Below, piece after piece: positions 46,210 to 58,280 of a stretch of DNA of 64,000 nucleotides. The number at the start of each line of letters is the position of its first letter. The first letter of the stretch is position 1. Source of the stretch: Themeda triandra (lineage: Eukaryota > Streptophyta > Magnoliopsida > Poales > Poaceae); NCBI GenBank assembly GCA_018135685.1, contig JAENPR010000112.1:1265054-1329053 (forward strand), read 5' to 3'. A program made the translations under genes and the position numbers. The notes under the pieces are model-generated. The model saw only the letters and a list, made by a program, of their open reading frames with translations. It was not told the DNA's origin and searched no databases.

Positions 46210-46315
46210 GTTGGGAAATATAAGTGGATTTAAGGAGTTGTTGGAGAGATGTTTTTGTGTTTTTGCCAAAATAATAAGAATACCAAGTGAATTTGAGGAG
46301 TTGTTGGAGATGCTC
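46210..46315. mobile_element. Truncated MITE end(s) of the GAGCATCTCC family
   Basis: TTTTTGCCAAAATAATAAGA and GGAGTTGTTGGAGATGCTC correspond to the right end of the full element at 46319-46899. A further end-like GGAGTTGTTGGAGAGATG lies 72 bases earlier. The segment abuts the full MITE, sharing the TAA at 46316-46318. Confidence 0.65.
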
Positions 46316-46318
46316 TAA

Positions 46319-46899
46319 GAGCATCTCCAAGAGCTCCCAAAAACTCACTTGGTAAATCTAGTGTTATAGCAACTTGGTATTTTATTTCCTAAGTGAAAAA
46401 AGAGGTATCTCCAACAACTTGGTATTCCAACTTGGTAAAACCAGAGGATGACAGATGGGACCCACATGTCATTGCCTATTTCGGATGACCAGAAGAACAG
46501 AACACGACGTTGACTAGCGGGGTGGAAATTTTGACTCGCGATTTCTCGACAACGGCTGCGCCAAATCGAGTGAGGTTTGATCCTACGCGATCGTAACGAA
46601 AAAACGAAACTTTTGAGTATTTCCCATCAAAATATTGAGCATTCTACCACGTCGCGCTCGTGCTCGCCGCGCACGAGCGCAGGCTCATGCAGCGGCTCGG
46701 ACTTGAGCGAGCGGCCGGGAGCGGAGCGAGCGGCCAGCGGGCGATGCGCGCCCTCCCGCGTAACCTACGCGCGGAGGGTGTTTTTTCCGCAGTTGGTATT
46801 TTACCAAGTTGGTATTGGGAGCTGTTGGAGAACAAAATTTGTGTTTTTGCCAAAAATTATAGAATATCAAGTTGTTTTTGGGAGCTCTTGAAGATGCTC
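46319..46899. mobile_element. 581-bp Tourist-like MITE with GC-rich core
   Basis: The ends are long inverted repeats: GAGCATCTCCAAGAGCTCCC on the left, and reading inward on the right GAGCATCTTCAAGAGCTCCC. The TAA duplication is at 46316-46318 and 46900-46902. The centre (about 46640-46790) is very GC-rich and contains a perfect 10-bp-arm hairpin GCGCTCGTGC...GCACGAGCGC at 46654-46680. No transposase is encoded. Confidence 0.85.
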
Positions 46900-46984
46900 T
46901 AACAAAATAAACATGCACACCAGGTGCACGTACATGTCATGCATAAACTCAGCCCTTGACTATCCGGTTTTAAATGAGGCCACG

Positions 46985-47270
46985 AGGACGTCCACGCGCT
47001 CATTACTTTTCCTTATAGAAGCATCCTCATGCCCACAGGCTTAATGCCTAACACTTGTCCACTGTAACAAGAGCATTCCTGACGCCTCCGGAGCCTACTA
47101 CAGAAAAAGAGTGGGAGGGGTCTCTTGCAAAATATCGAAATATTCATCCATCTTGGACCAAAAGATCGAACAAAGCTGGAGCAAGATCTCAAACTCACAA
47201 CTTACGATGCTGCTATGGTGTTTCTTCTCCCTTATTGCTCTTTTATAGACCTAGTCACCAGTGACGGAAC
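46985..47270 (-). repeat. LTR-like fragment L2, relative of L1
   Basis: It aligns with 37025-37270: GGAGCCTACTA..., AAAATA..., ATCTTGGACCAAAA and ACAAAGCTGGAGCAAG correspond. On the minus strand it has GTCTATAAAAGAGCAATAAG, a TATA region. Coding potential on the plus strand is not conserved between the pair. Confidence 0.4.
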
Positions 47271-47641
47271 TGGGGGGGCAGCAGGGGCCGTGGCCCCCCC
47301 ATGCCGGTAGGTTTACTATTTTTAGTTAATTTTTTGTATTACTCGTTTTTTAGTTAAAAAATCATCTTTTTACTCATTTTTAATTGAAAAACTATGATTC
47401 TAGTTAAAAATAATGTAATTTTTTAAAAAAACTGTTGAAACGTATTATTATGTATATTTTATCATAGTAAAAATACGATCACATTTGTCGACCCCCTTAA
47501 TCATGATCATTTGGTTCAGTCACATCGCTTAGTCACCTCGGGAAATGTTTGGTTCCATTATTGAGTTAACACCTTTACTCCTTTAGCTGGGTCCTTGATT
47601 ATGGTCGCCCACCTGGCCTTGAATAACTATCCCGTTGCAAA
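47261..47641. other. Fragment with CAGTGACGGAACTGGGGGGG terminus, AT-rich
   Basis: CAGTGACGGAACTGG followed by GGGGCC...GGCCCCCCC resembles the CAGTGGCGGAGCC ends of common grass DNA transposon remnants. The following 250 bases are AT-rich repeats of AGTTAAAAA. The other end was not found. Confidence 0.35.
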
Positions 47642-47686
47642 CACTACGTGAAAAACTCAGCTTGTAGGAGCGCTTGCCCATTTGTA

Positions 47687-47850
47687 GTAGGGGCGGCTCG
47701 TGATGGAGCCGCCCCTACGTTGGTGAGGCGGGGGCTGGCCGGCCGCATCTGCCCGTTAACGCTTGTAGGGGTGGTGGTGATCCAGCCGCCCTACTACAGG
47801 CCTTTGTAGGGGCGGCTGGTGATCACCGCCCCTACAGTGGTCTGTAGCAA
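47687..47850. repeat. 5' subterminal hairpin repeats of the CACTA element
   Basis: Three imperfect 30-35-base palindromes stand at 47687-47718 (GTAGGGGCGGCTC...GAGCCGCCCCTAC), about 47765-47797 and about 47814-47845. In En/Spm-type elements such subterminal repeats bind the element's own DNA-binding protein and are needed in cis for excision. Confidence 0.75.
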
Positions 47851-48778
47851 TAAGTGACTTGCCCACCCTTCTTTCTCCCCGAGCCACTCACTCAACTCGA
47901 AAAAAAAGGCTTGGGAGGCCTTGGGCACCTCCTAATTTTGCTCTAGGAAGGAGGGGAGGTTTTCAACTCAATTCCTTTGGTGGAAAGCTTGTTTAAGGTA
48001 AGGGAATGCCATTCCCACCCTCTAATCCAAATTTCATTGGTTGATTAGTGAGCAATTTGCATTCTTGTTTTCTCTCTTTAATGGTGCTTGAGCCATGTAT
48101 TGCCCAAATTGGAGCTTATCTTTGATGGTACTAGTGTTGATTAGGTGGAGACATGACCTTGCACCCTCTATTTGATGATATAGCTTGATTTTAGTGGTGA
48201 TTAATTGTAGTTTTGATGTAGTGCATGTTCTAGATCTAAGGTTGTTTTTTTTTTTATATCATGACATTATTGGAATGTGTGGTTGGCATATGAGTACTTG
48301 TTGGTAAACTAATAGTTGTTGCTAATTGTTAGCTAATAATGGTAGATAATAATTGTTGCAAAAAAAATAATTGTTGCTAATTAAAATTGTTGCTAATAAT
48401 AATTATTGTTACTAATAATTGTGCCTAATTATTGTTCCTGCAAATATTTTCCAACACAAGTTGATGCTAATAATTGTTGCTAATAATAGTAGGTAATAAT
48501 TGTGTTACTAATAATTATTTGGCACTATTTGGAATTATTTGGCATTATTTGGAATTATTTGGCACTATTACTAATAAGCGTGTTACTAATAATTATTTGG
48601 CACTATTTAGAATTATTTGGCATTATTTGGAATTATTTGGCACTATTACTAATAAGTGTGTTACTAATAATTATTTGGCACTATTTGGAATTATTTGGCA
48701 CTATTTGGAATTATTGGAATGTTACTAATAAGTGTGTTACTAATATTATTTAATCTACATTCATAATTCTTTTTAAGG
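47851..48778 (+). repeat. AT-rich leader region with TTATTTGGCA minisatellite
   Basis: From 48300 to 48500 TAATAATTGTTGC-like units recur. From 48505 to 48745 a higher-order array of about 76-bp units is built from TTATTTGGCACTATTTGGAA and ACTATTACTAATAAG. The array opens two plus-strand frames (48474-48753) that are repeats, not proteins. It lies between the transposon end and the transposase, where a promoter and first exon would be expected. Confidence 0.7.
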
Positions 48779-51700
48779 ATGGAGGGCAGGCTACTTGGAT
48801 GTATTGTTGGCCAAGGATTTCGAATGGCTTTTCCGATGAGGTGGACAAGTTTGTTGAAGCCGCGGTGAATCATGCAAGGCAATCGGGGCTAATCGTTCAA
48901 TTCTTTGTCCCCGCAAAGATTGCAACAACGAAATGGCAACTTATGATGGGGACGTGATCGATCACATCCGGTTAGGCGAGGATTTGTTCGGACTACACGG
49001 TATGGGTTCACCATGGTGAAGTAATGGTGGATGACGGCAATCTAATGGCACGATGCCGTTGATGACGGATTGCCCGCCGCCGACGATCGGTGTGGGTTTA
49101 ACGTGTGGATGCAAGATGATTTGGCCAATGAACAGCACGTGGTGATGATGGCGGCGGTGTCGACAATGATGATGGCGGAGCGAGGTGATGAGGGTGATGC
49201 AGAAAACTTTGACCACTTAGAGCAAATGCTTCGGGACTTTGGACCGTAAATACTACAGCGAGAAGAAGGGTCTAGAAAACCTTGAGCGGGTGAAAGCGTC
49301 GTCGAGGGCGACTGTGTATGGTGTTGATAAGGGCTGCCCAAAACAGTGGACACGCTCCGTTTTGTGCTCGAGCTACTACTCCTGAAGGCTAAGCCGGTTT
49401 CGACCGACCTTCGATGATCCGTTGCATCTTCTCGTCATCCGTGCCGCCACCGCCAAACCTAGTTCCCTCCAACACATACCATGCGAAAAGGTCATAAATC
49501 CATTGACAATGGGTGTTGAAAAGATCGATGCATGCCCCAACCATTGTATCCTTTTCGCGGTAAAAACGTTTGAGGCTCCGGATAAATGTCCTCGTTGTGG
49601 GGCAAGTCGGTACAAGGACAATGACGTTTACGGTGGCGGAGAAGCCGTCACCGGAACAAGAGAGTAAGAAGGGTTCCAAAAGGCGGTACCACAATCTCAA
49701 CCTCCGAGGACACCCCATTAGGCAATGACGCAAGAAAGAGGAAAATTCCGCCTTGGTAATGTGGTACCGCCGGTGACCGGACCGGTTGAGGCGTATCTTC
49801 CTAAACCCTAAGGAAGCCGCGCTCATGACATGGTGGTACGATGAGCGCCCGATCGATGACGATGTGATTGCACACCCGGCCGATGGCGTCGGTGGCGGAC
49901 TTCGATAGAAACAACCCGGATTTCGGTGATGACCCAAGGAATGTACGGTTCGCCTTGAGCACGGATGGAATGAATCCCTTCAACGAGAGGACTAGCAAAC
50001 ACGCATCCGGCCGGTGATCCCGACGATGTACAACATCCGACGTGGTTGTGTATGAAGAGAAAGTACCTTTTCCTCACCGTTCTTGTTTCGGCCCACAAGA
50101 ACAGGCTTTGATATGGACGTGTTCCTCGAGCCCGTGATGGAAGAATTCGAGAAACTATGGAGGACCGGGGAGCCGATGTACGATGCGTTCAAAAAGGAGA
50201 CCTTCACATTAAGAGCAATAATATTTGTGACCATCAACGACCACCCCTGCGTTGTATGCCTTGTCTCGGGCAGTTCAAAGGTAAGACGGGATGCCTAGTC
50301 TGCTCACGGATGATACTAAATGGGTGTTCCTAGATGGATCCAAGAAGGTTGTTTACATCGGGAACCGTCGCTTCCTAAAGCAAGGTCACAAGTACCGCAG
50401 CCAGTACTTAAAGTACTTCGGCGACATCGAAGAGGATGAAGACCGACCTCCGGTGAGACGTCATGATGGAAAATATGTGTTCCAAATGGTGAAAAACATA
50501 AGCGTCGTCTATGGAAAGAAGAAAATAGATGGAACGCCTGGAGACGAAGCATACCTCCTATCGAAGGCGTGACTTTTAAGAAAAAGTCAATCTTCTTTCG
50601 GTATCTTAAATATTGGCCTGAATTGGAGGTCCCATGCCATTGATGCTATGCACGTGCGAGAAGAATGTCTTTGAGAGTCTCATCGCTACCTTGATGGACA
50701 CGGCCAAGTCAAAGGATAGTCTCGAGCACGGAGGGACATGGAGCAGCTAAAGGTTATGCCGCAGCTTCACCCGATACATGACCCAAAACCGGAAAATACA
50801 CCATCAATCGTGCTAGCTTCAACCTAGAACGGGAAGAGAGGAGAGGTATATGCACTTCGGCGTGAAGGGGACCAAAGTCCCAACCGGGTTTTCGGCAAAC
50901 CCGAAGAAGTTAGTGTCGATGAAGGACTGTCATTCGAAAACCGCAAGGCTCACGATTGTCATATGATGCCGACGGTGTTCCTACCAATCGCAATCGGGGC
51001 TATCACGCCGAGTTCTTGAAGATGGCTATCACCCGCATGTGCTACTTCGGTCCGGGATAACGCGGAAGAAGATTAGCAAGAACGAGTTGAATGACCTACA
51101 TGATTTCGTCGTGGAGACCCAGGCCCAACTAGAGATGTGTTTACCTCCCCGCTTTCTTCGACACAATGGTACATCTCATGATTCACATGGTTCATCGATA
51201 CGAGGCGTTGGGCCCTTGCTACTTGCATGAAATGTGGGCGTACGAGCGGTTCATGTCGGTTCCTAAGCCGATACGTGCGTAATCGTGCTTACCTGAGGGC
51301 TCCATGATGAGGGCTACACTAATGAAGAAGTCATCGAGTCTTGTCAAGAAGAGTACCTAAAAGTACAGAGAGAGGGATTGGTATTCCCGATTCTCGCTAC
51401 AAGAATAGGCCGGGGGAAGGGCACAAATGGTAGGAAAGTCTTCATCGATGAAGATTACCAAGAAGTGAGTCGGGCGCACTACGCTGTCTTGGCGGGCTCA
51501 AAACCGATGGATCCATACATTAGTGAACACTTGGAGATCATCTCATCGGAGTCACACGGTCGTAGAGGTGCCGGGTCATGAAACAACACAGTAACGCGTA
51601 ACTTCATGGTTGAAGGACAAGAACATACGACTGGAGAAACCAAAGACTCCATTACCATCGAAGCTAGCGGGGCCATCAAGACAAAAGGTGACATCTTGGA

Positions 51701-52260
51701 GTTCGTATGAGATCAACGGGTACATATTCTATACCCACACAAAGGATAGCAAAAGTGTGAACCAAAACAATGGTGTTCGAGTAGTGGCTATCGGCGAGGG
51801 GGCAAAAAGGTCGACTACTTTGGCATAATTGAGGAAATATGGGAACTTGACTATGGGATTGAGGAACTAAATGTGGCCCTATTTCGATGTCGTCGGCTCA
51901 ATAAACCCGAAATCAATGAAATTGGATTGAGGGTCGTGGACCTCCGAACATAGGCTTCAATGATGATCCATGGGTGCTCGCTTCACATGTTATGCAAGTT
52001 TTCTTTATGACCGACCCGCTCGATATACAACCCCCAAAGAAGAAACCTAAGCATGTGGTTATCCCAGAAAAACAACACATTATCGGAGTGGATGGCGTCG
52101 AAGATGTTGATGCCTACAATAAGTTCGATGAAATGCCGCTTTCACAAGCTTTACAAAAAAAGATCAATGAAGTGGAAAAAGAAACTACCCAAAAACATAT
52201 TGCCATGGGCGGAACGAAAAGCTGTCAAGTGGAAAACCTGTCTCGGGGAGGACTAGTTAT
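48779..52260 (+). pseudogene. CACTA Tnp2-type transposase, multiply frameshifted
   Basis: Family blocks are in order but in changing frames. 48800-49000: transposase-associated region (ISNGFSDEVDKFVEAAVNHA, CPRKDCNN). 49330-50290: transposase core (LLLLKAKP, YDERPIDDDVIAHPADG-like, RNVRFALSTDGMNPFNERTS, GFDMDVFLEPVMEEFEKLWR, FTLRAIIFVTINDHP). 50630-50680: MLCTCEKNVFESLIATL. 50970-51260: PAFFDTMVHLMIHMVHRYEA and GPCYLHEMWAYERFMSV (DUF4218-like). 51370-51560: EGLVFPILATRIGRGKGTNG. 51690-52130: SYEINGYIFYT, GIIEEIWELDYG, then KHVVIPEKQHIIGVDGVEDV (DUF4216-like). It cuts and pastes the element in intact relatives. Confidence 0.85.
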
Positions 52261-52339
52261 GATAAGCGTAATTACATTTATGTATGTGTGTGTGTGAGAC
52301 TACATTTATGTATGTGTGTGTGTGAGACTATATTTATGT

Positions 52340-54480
52340 ATGTGTCGAGACCATACCATCCCAGATGAAAAGGTGACCATTGGAGAAAATGTGTATCTTG
52401 ATGAGTGGATCAAACTTCTTGTTCATCACTTTTGCATCCGAGGCCATCTAGGGTCCTGGCCAACGTGTATTTTCCAAAAAAACAGGTTTGACTTGGTCAA
52501 CCTAGGTCAAACGAGGTACCAAATGACCTCAAATGAAAAACTTTTGAATACAAGATAGTTTTGTCTCATCAAGATACATATTTCATACATAGAACAATTT
52601 TGCATTTGAAAAAGTTTTAGTAAACTCTTCTCACAGGGTTTCAAAATCCAAGTCGAGACTTGGTCAATCATAGTCAAACGAGGTACCAAATGACCTCAAA
52701 TGAAAACTTTTGAATACAAGATAGTTTTGTCTCATCAAGATACATATTTCATAGATAGACCATTTTTGCATTTGAGGAAGTGTTGGTAAACTCTAGTCAT
52801 AAATTCTTGAATCCTACTACGTTTTTAATGAAACTTCGTGCGGAATGAGTGGTTAGAACACTTATAGCGCTTCGTGAATCACAGAAAATATTTGTATGGT
52901 GTTCGTCTTGGCGAGTGGATCAGCTTTGATGTTCGCTGACTTTTCGAGTGGGCCACACTGAGGAGTCGAAAACCGCGTCTGTAGTGGCCAGGAGTCTCAA
53001 AGTTTGAGTGGTCCGGCAATCCCAGGATGAAAGGTGGCCAATTGGAGAAAATATGTATCTTGATGAGTGGATGTGACTGGTATTCCATCACTTTTGCATC
53101 CCGAGGCCACTCAGGATCAGGTCAGCGTGTGTTACGAAAAAAGCAGAGGGTTTGACTTGGTCAACCTAGGATCCAACAGTCTCAGAATGGCACCGAATAT
53201 AAAACCTTTTGAATACAAGATAGTTTTGTCTCATCAAGATACATATATTTCCTTCTATAGACACTTTTTGCATTTGAAAAAGTTTTAGTAAACTCTTCTC
53301 ACGGGGTTTCAAAATCAAGGCGAGACTTGGTCAATCATAGTCAAAAGTACCAAATGACCTCAAATAGAAAAACTTTTGAATACAAGATAGTTTTGTCTCA
53401 TCAAGATACATATTTCATAGATAGACCATTTTTTCATTTGAGGAAGTGTTGGTAAACTCTAGTCACAAATTCTTGAATCCATGAGGCTTAATGAAGCTTT
53501 AAACCGTAGGACGAGTGGATTTAGAACCACTGGCTTTATGGCAACGCTTAAATCCGAATGCAAAAATGACCTTTGTATGAATTGTTTATGTAGTGGATCA
53601 AACTTGATGTTCATGACTTTTCGAGTGGGCCCGCCTAGGGGTCGAAAACCGCGTCTAAGCGTCGAAAACTAGCGAAGTTTCAAAGTTTGAGTGGTCCAAA
53701 CCATCGAGATGAAAAGGTGACCGTTGGAGAAAATATGTATCTTGATGAGTGGATCAAACTTGCTGTTCATCACTTTTGCATCTGAGGCTATCTGGTCAGT
53801 CAACATGTATTTTCCGAAAAAAACAAAGGTTTGACTTGGTCAACCTAGGTCAAACGAGGTACCAAATGACCTCAAATGAAAAACTTTTGAATACAAGATA
53901 GTTTTGTCTCATCAAGATACATATTTCATACATAGAACACTTTTGCACATTTGAAAAGTTTTAGTAAACTCTTCTCACATGGTTTCAAAATCCAATATCG
54001 AGACTTGGTCAACTCTAGTCAAGCGAGGTACGAAATGACCTCAAATGAAAAACTTTTGAATACAAGATAGTTTTCTCTCATCAAGATACATATTTCATAG
54101 ATAGACCATTTTTGCATTTGAGGAGAGTGTTGGTAAACTCCTAGTCACAAATTCTTGAATCCACAGAGACTTAATGAAACTTCATGCGGGACGAGTGGAT
54201 TTAGAACTACACTTTATGGCAGCAAGTGAATGCAAAAATGACCTTTGTATGAATTGTTAGGTCTTGATGAGTAGATCAAGCTTGATGTTCATGACTTTTC
54301 GAGGTGAGCCCGTCTAGGGGGTCGAAAACTCAACGTCCCAGCCACGAAAAGCTGAAGTTTTCAAAGTTTGAGTGGTCCAGACAATCCCGAGATGAAAAAA
54401 GGTGACTATTGGAAAATATGTATCTTGATGAGTGGATCAAACTTGCTGTTTATCACTTTTGCATCGAAATTATCCCAGGG
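52340..54480 (+). repeat. Internal tandem array, about 670-bp unit, 3.2 copies
   Basis: Units begin at about 52351, 53022, 53698 and 54383, marked by GATGAAAAGGTGACC (or a variant) and TATCTTGATGAGTGGATCAA. Each full unit holds two diverged half-repeats containing ACCAAATGACCTCAAATG and GATAGTTTTGTCTCATCAAG, then a part with TTTTCGAGTGGGC and GGTCGAAAACCGCGTC. It is non-coding, and lies between the transposase and the second gene. Confidence 0.85.
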
Positions 54481-54810
54481 TCCCCCAAAAACAGTCCAAG
54501 TGCCATTTTTAAAAACCATAATTCAATTTTTTATAATTCAAATTGTTTTATTTTCTTTTTACTAAAATTTTTTTGCGGAATTTAATAATATTGATTTTTC
54601 AGAATTATTGGACATTTTTTTTAGTATTTTAAATTCATTTTGTTCTTATTGTATTTTTATGAAAATATTGAAAAAACAAAAAAAATAATGCTATAAGGCG
54701 GTTCTATCTGGAGCAGCCCTTACGGTATTCTAACATATATATGCGCGTTCGCGAGAGATTTGGCTAAGTCTTGTGTAATTCTCCTCCAGGTAGGCCTTCG
54801 GCAGTGGCGA
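54481..54810. other. AT-rich spacer in the CACTA element
   Basis: 54500-54690 is very AT-rich (runs of T and A). GGAGCAGCCCTTACGG at about 54712 and CATATATATGCGCG follow before the GC-rich island. No gene was seen. Confidence 0.4.
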
Positions 54811-55345
54811 AATTTTAGTGACTAGCCGGCGTCTCCTTGCACGCCGCCGCCTCCGCGAGCTCCGTGGCCGAGCACCGACGCCGCATCTCGGCCCTCAGCA
54901 TCCCTCCCCTCCCTCCGCATCCCTAGTGCCAAAATTCCCATGCGCCGCCCGCTGCGCCTGGCTCCTTCTCAGCCTAGGCTGTACTCCGGGAAACGCTCCA
55001 CCTCCTCCTCCCCACTTCCTGGGAGCCCTCCCGCCTCTTCGCCAGCCGCGGAACCCTAGCCGCCCCTCATCTCCTCCTGCGCCTCCCATGCCGCCAACCC
55101 CCTAGCTGTCGCCGCGCGCCCGCCGGTCGTGCCGCGCCGTCGTGCCCGTGTTGCCCAGCATCCAGTGTCCGTGCGTGGGGTGGTCGCCTCTCCCTCCTTC
55201 GGCTTGGGGTCCCCTGGTGTCCGTGCGCTCCGGCGCGCGCCCTGCTCCCATCGAAGCCTCTTGTACGCGTGCGCTCAGGCGTGGGGTGGTGCCGTGCGTG
55301 GGGTGGTGCGCTCGACTCCCGGTGGCTAGGGTTTGGTGTCCCTCG
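54811..55345 (+). other. GC-rich island in the CACTA element
   Basis: An abrupt rise in GC content with many CG dinucleotides. Frames 54818-55105 and 55129-55354 are open on plus, and 55102-55557 on minus. GCGTGGGGTGGT recurs three times (55173, 55273, 55291). GTGGCTAGGGTTTGG near its end is a common start of plant leader sequences. It may be the first exon/leader of the second transposon gene or captured host sequence. The plus-strand frame is proline-rich with no family match. Confidence 0.4.
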
Positions 55346-58080
55346 ATCCCGTGACCCCCTCTCTTTCTTCTCGAGTGAGACTTTCTTCCTCTTGTGGTCG
55401 AGTATGATCCACTCTCTGCTCTACTGATTCTTCCTTTGATACTGCTGTTGTTGAGCAGAAACATTAGCGTGATGTTGAGCCATGTTGAGGATGTTATTTT
55501 CCATGATTTGAGATGAACTAGGGTTTGGTTAGTAATTGAGTAAATTTGAGATGCCAATTGCTACTGCCTATGATGCCAATTGGTTATGAGTTCAATCAAT
55601 ACTTCGCCCTCTAAATTTGCTGCGTTCCAATTTATTTAAGGCTCTTCAATTTACGCAAATGTTCCAATTGTCACTCAATTGCTTGTCCTTTGTCATGGGG
55701 CTATTGTCATCTTAACTGAATGTCTATTATTACTGTCTATTGAGCATTGTCATCTTAGCTGAATGTTTGCTACTACTAATGTCTAGTGAGCATTGTCATC
55801 TTAGCGAATATGCCTTTAGTATGGGGCTTTTAGTCTATAGATTGTTTTAGTGATAATGACATACTTAATTCAAGGAAGTATGGTCATGCTTGCTTTTTTT
55901 ACATTGAAGGCTGTGATGTTCCATATGCTGCCATGTCTATTATCTACTCATGTCTATGTCTTGTCATGTTGCTAAACAAGATCCATATCTTGCCATGTCT
56001 ATTATCTACTCATGCTTATTGCTACTAGCATGTTATACATATGGACATAGGTTTCTCCTAATAATGAGATTTGCGGTCTTTATATTATCTACTCATGCTT
56101 ATTTCTTCTACATGCCATATTGCTTGATGTTTCAATTTCTTGTCACTATCTATGTCTTGTCATGTTGCTAAACAAGATCCATATCTTTGATGCAATGTAT
56201 GTTTATGCAAAGATGGTGCGAAGGCCTTTTTTGCACCACCCCTGCGCCACCTCATGCCTTTGATCTTGCTGCCTTTTCATTTGGGATGCCATTTTTGAAT
56301 TTTGGATGCCATTTTTCATGCGCGATGATGCCTTGTTTAGAACTAAGCATAATACCCTTCTTTGTGATGCCATGTTTTAAAATTGGAGATGGCGGAAAAC
56401 ATTTGGGATGGGAGCATAATGCTACACACGTGATGCCATCTTCTTATCTGTCTACTACTATCTTGACCTGTTGTTATACTTTGCACATACAATGATGTAT
56501 CTTCTTATCCAAAAACGAAACATGTTATGCGAGAAGCCGAACTCATGCCACCTTACATTTCCTTTTTCTTTTTTGAAAGCTGGCCGAACTCATCAAAGCT
56601 GGCCGAACTCATCACAGAAAGCTGAAACATGTTATCTTTTGAAAATGACCATAACTTGCGCTCCTTTTCTTTTTGAACTCATACCTTAGCTCCTTTTGGC
56701 AATGTATGGATGCGATGCAACAAAAGTTGCGGAACACCATTACTTGCTTGCATTGCTCGTTACGGGATACGTCTATATATCACTACTAGACAAAACCCTT
56801 GTGAGAGCGGCTAAAAAGCCCCTTTAAAGAGAAAGCGAATACGACACTGTTATACGGCTGGCCCCGAATCATGTTATGCTTGGCGAAACATGTTGTCTTT
56901 TGAAACTGAACATTTGGCTTATTATCTTGCTGTTATACTGAAACGAATACGGGCTTGTTATCTTTGACGGCCCATTTGAGGCAATTTTTATGGCATTTGC
57001 AATGATAAACAACTAGAAACTTCTAAGTGAGCGTGCATATATGCGATGATGGAACCACACTTTTAAGGCGAGGCGGCGGCTGATGATGAGTCAAATTGCC
57101 CCCTACTTTTATGCTACTAGACTAGGATGGCTGATACAAGCAACCTTGATTTAGTAGTGACATGATGACAATGGGGCAAATCTGAGCAGTTTTCTCTCCT
57201 CTGTCTTCTCCTTTGTTTTTAGATGATGAGATTGTCTTAAGTTTGGCAACAATGAGTGACATGAAGGTAGATTATTATTTCTATTGCCCGAGTTTGGCAT
57301 TGCCTTCTCATGCGATGCAAAATCATGTCTTGTTTGTGCGATGCAAAACCATCTTTTTATTTTCCTTTCTTTCTCATTTATCTTTCTCATAGTGTGCTCA
57401 ATTGGTTGATGATGAGCATATGAGCATGTATGCTCAATCGCTAATGCTTTGACAACCCGCTAATTTGAGAACAGGGGTTTCTACTTGTACTACTTGGTTT
57501 TAGGAGTTTATTGCCCAGATACAAAAGGTGTAGTGAGGCAACATGGCAGTCAAGTACCCACTTGGCTTCTCCATAGTATGCTTACGGTGGGAAACTTCGT
57601 CTCAAATGGGTGCGCATTAGAGTCTAGCTCACGAGGGAAGCATCTAGCCTGATGTCGTATGGGTTTTCTCTTTTCTAATGTCTGTTTGTCATGTTAGTCT
57701 ATGAACTATGATCACCGCGAGTGGTGGATGGCTCTATAAAGCCGGCAACCCGCTAATTTGAGGGCACATGGGTTTACGTACTTGTACTCCACACGGAAGC
57801 TCATATTCTTCTCTCCTCTCCTTTGTTTTGCCGATGATGAGATTGTCTAAGTCCATTCTTTTGTATGGAATATGGCTGATGATCGGGAACATGTGAGCAA
57901 CTTGGCATCGTTACCAGTAGCCCTACGAGTGCCTTTTTCTCATGTTCTCTGTTCTCTATTTTGATGCCTTGATGCTCCAAGTTCTTGATCAAATGAGGCT
58001 AGACATGTTTTGCCTTTTTTAAACCTTTTCCCTCTCCCTTACTTCTCCTCCTTCCTCTCTCATCCTCTCTCTTCTCTTCT
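55346..58080. other. Anonymous region before the second CACTA gene
   Basis: AT-rich, intron-like sequence. A 38-base segment (CTATGTCTTGTCATGTTGCT..., ending CCATATCTT) occurs at about 55952 and 56149. TATTATCTACTCATG recurs at 55938, 55998 and 56082. CAACCCGCTAATTTGAG occurs at 57453 and 57748, and TCTCCTTTGTTTT with GATGATGAGATTGTCT occurs at 57208 and 57817. No credible reading frame is present. Confidence 0.5.
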
Positions 58081-58083
58081 TCT

Positions 58084-58250
<167 letters not shown>

Positions 58251-58280
58251 TAAAGCACACTTTATTCCTTGCCTGCATTT

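Noticed and set aside
48474..48753. Two overlapping 83-84 codon frames rich in LFGIIWHYLEL
   Set aside because: They follow the minisatellite unit; the periodic amino acid pattern comes from the DNA repeat.
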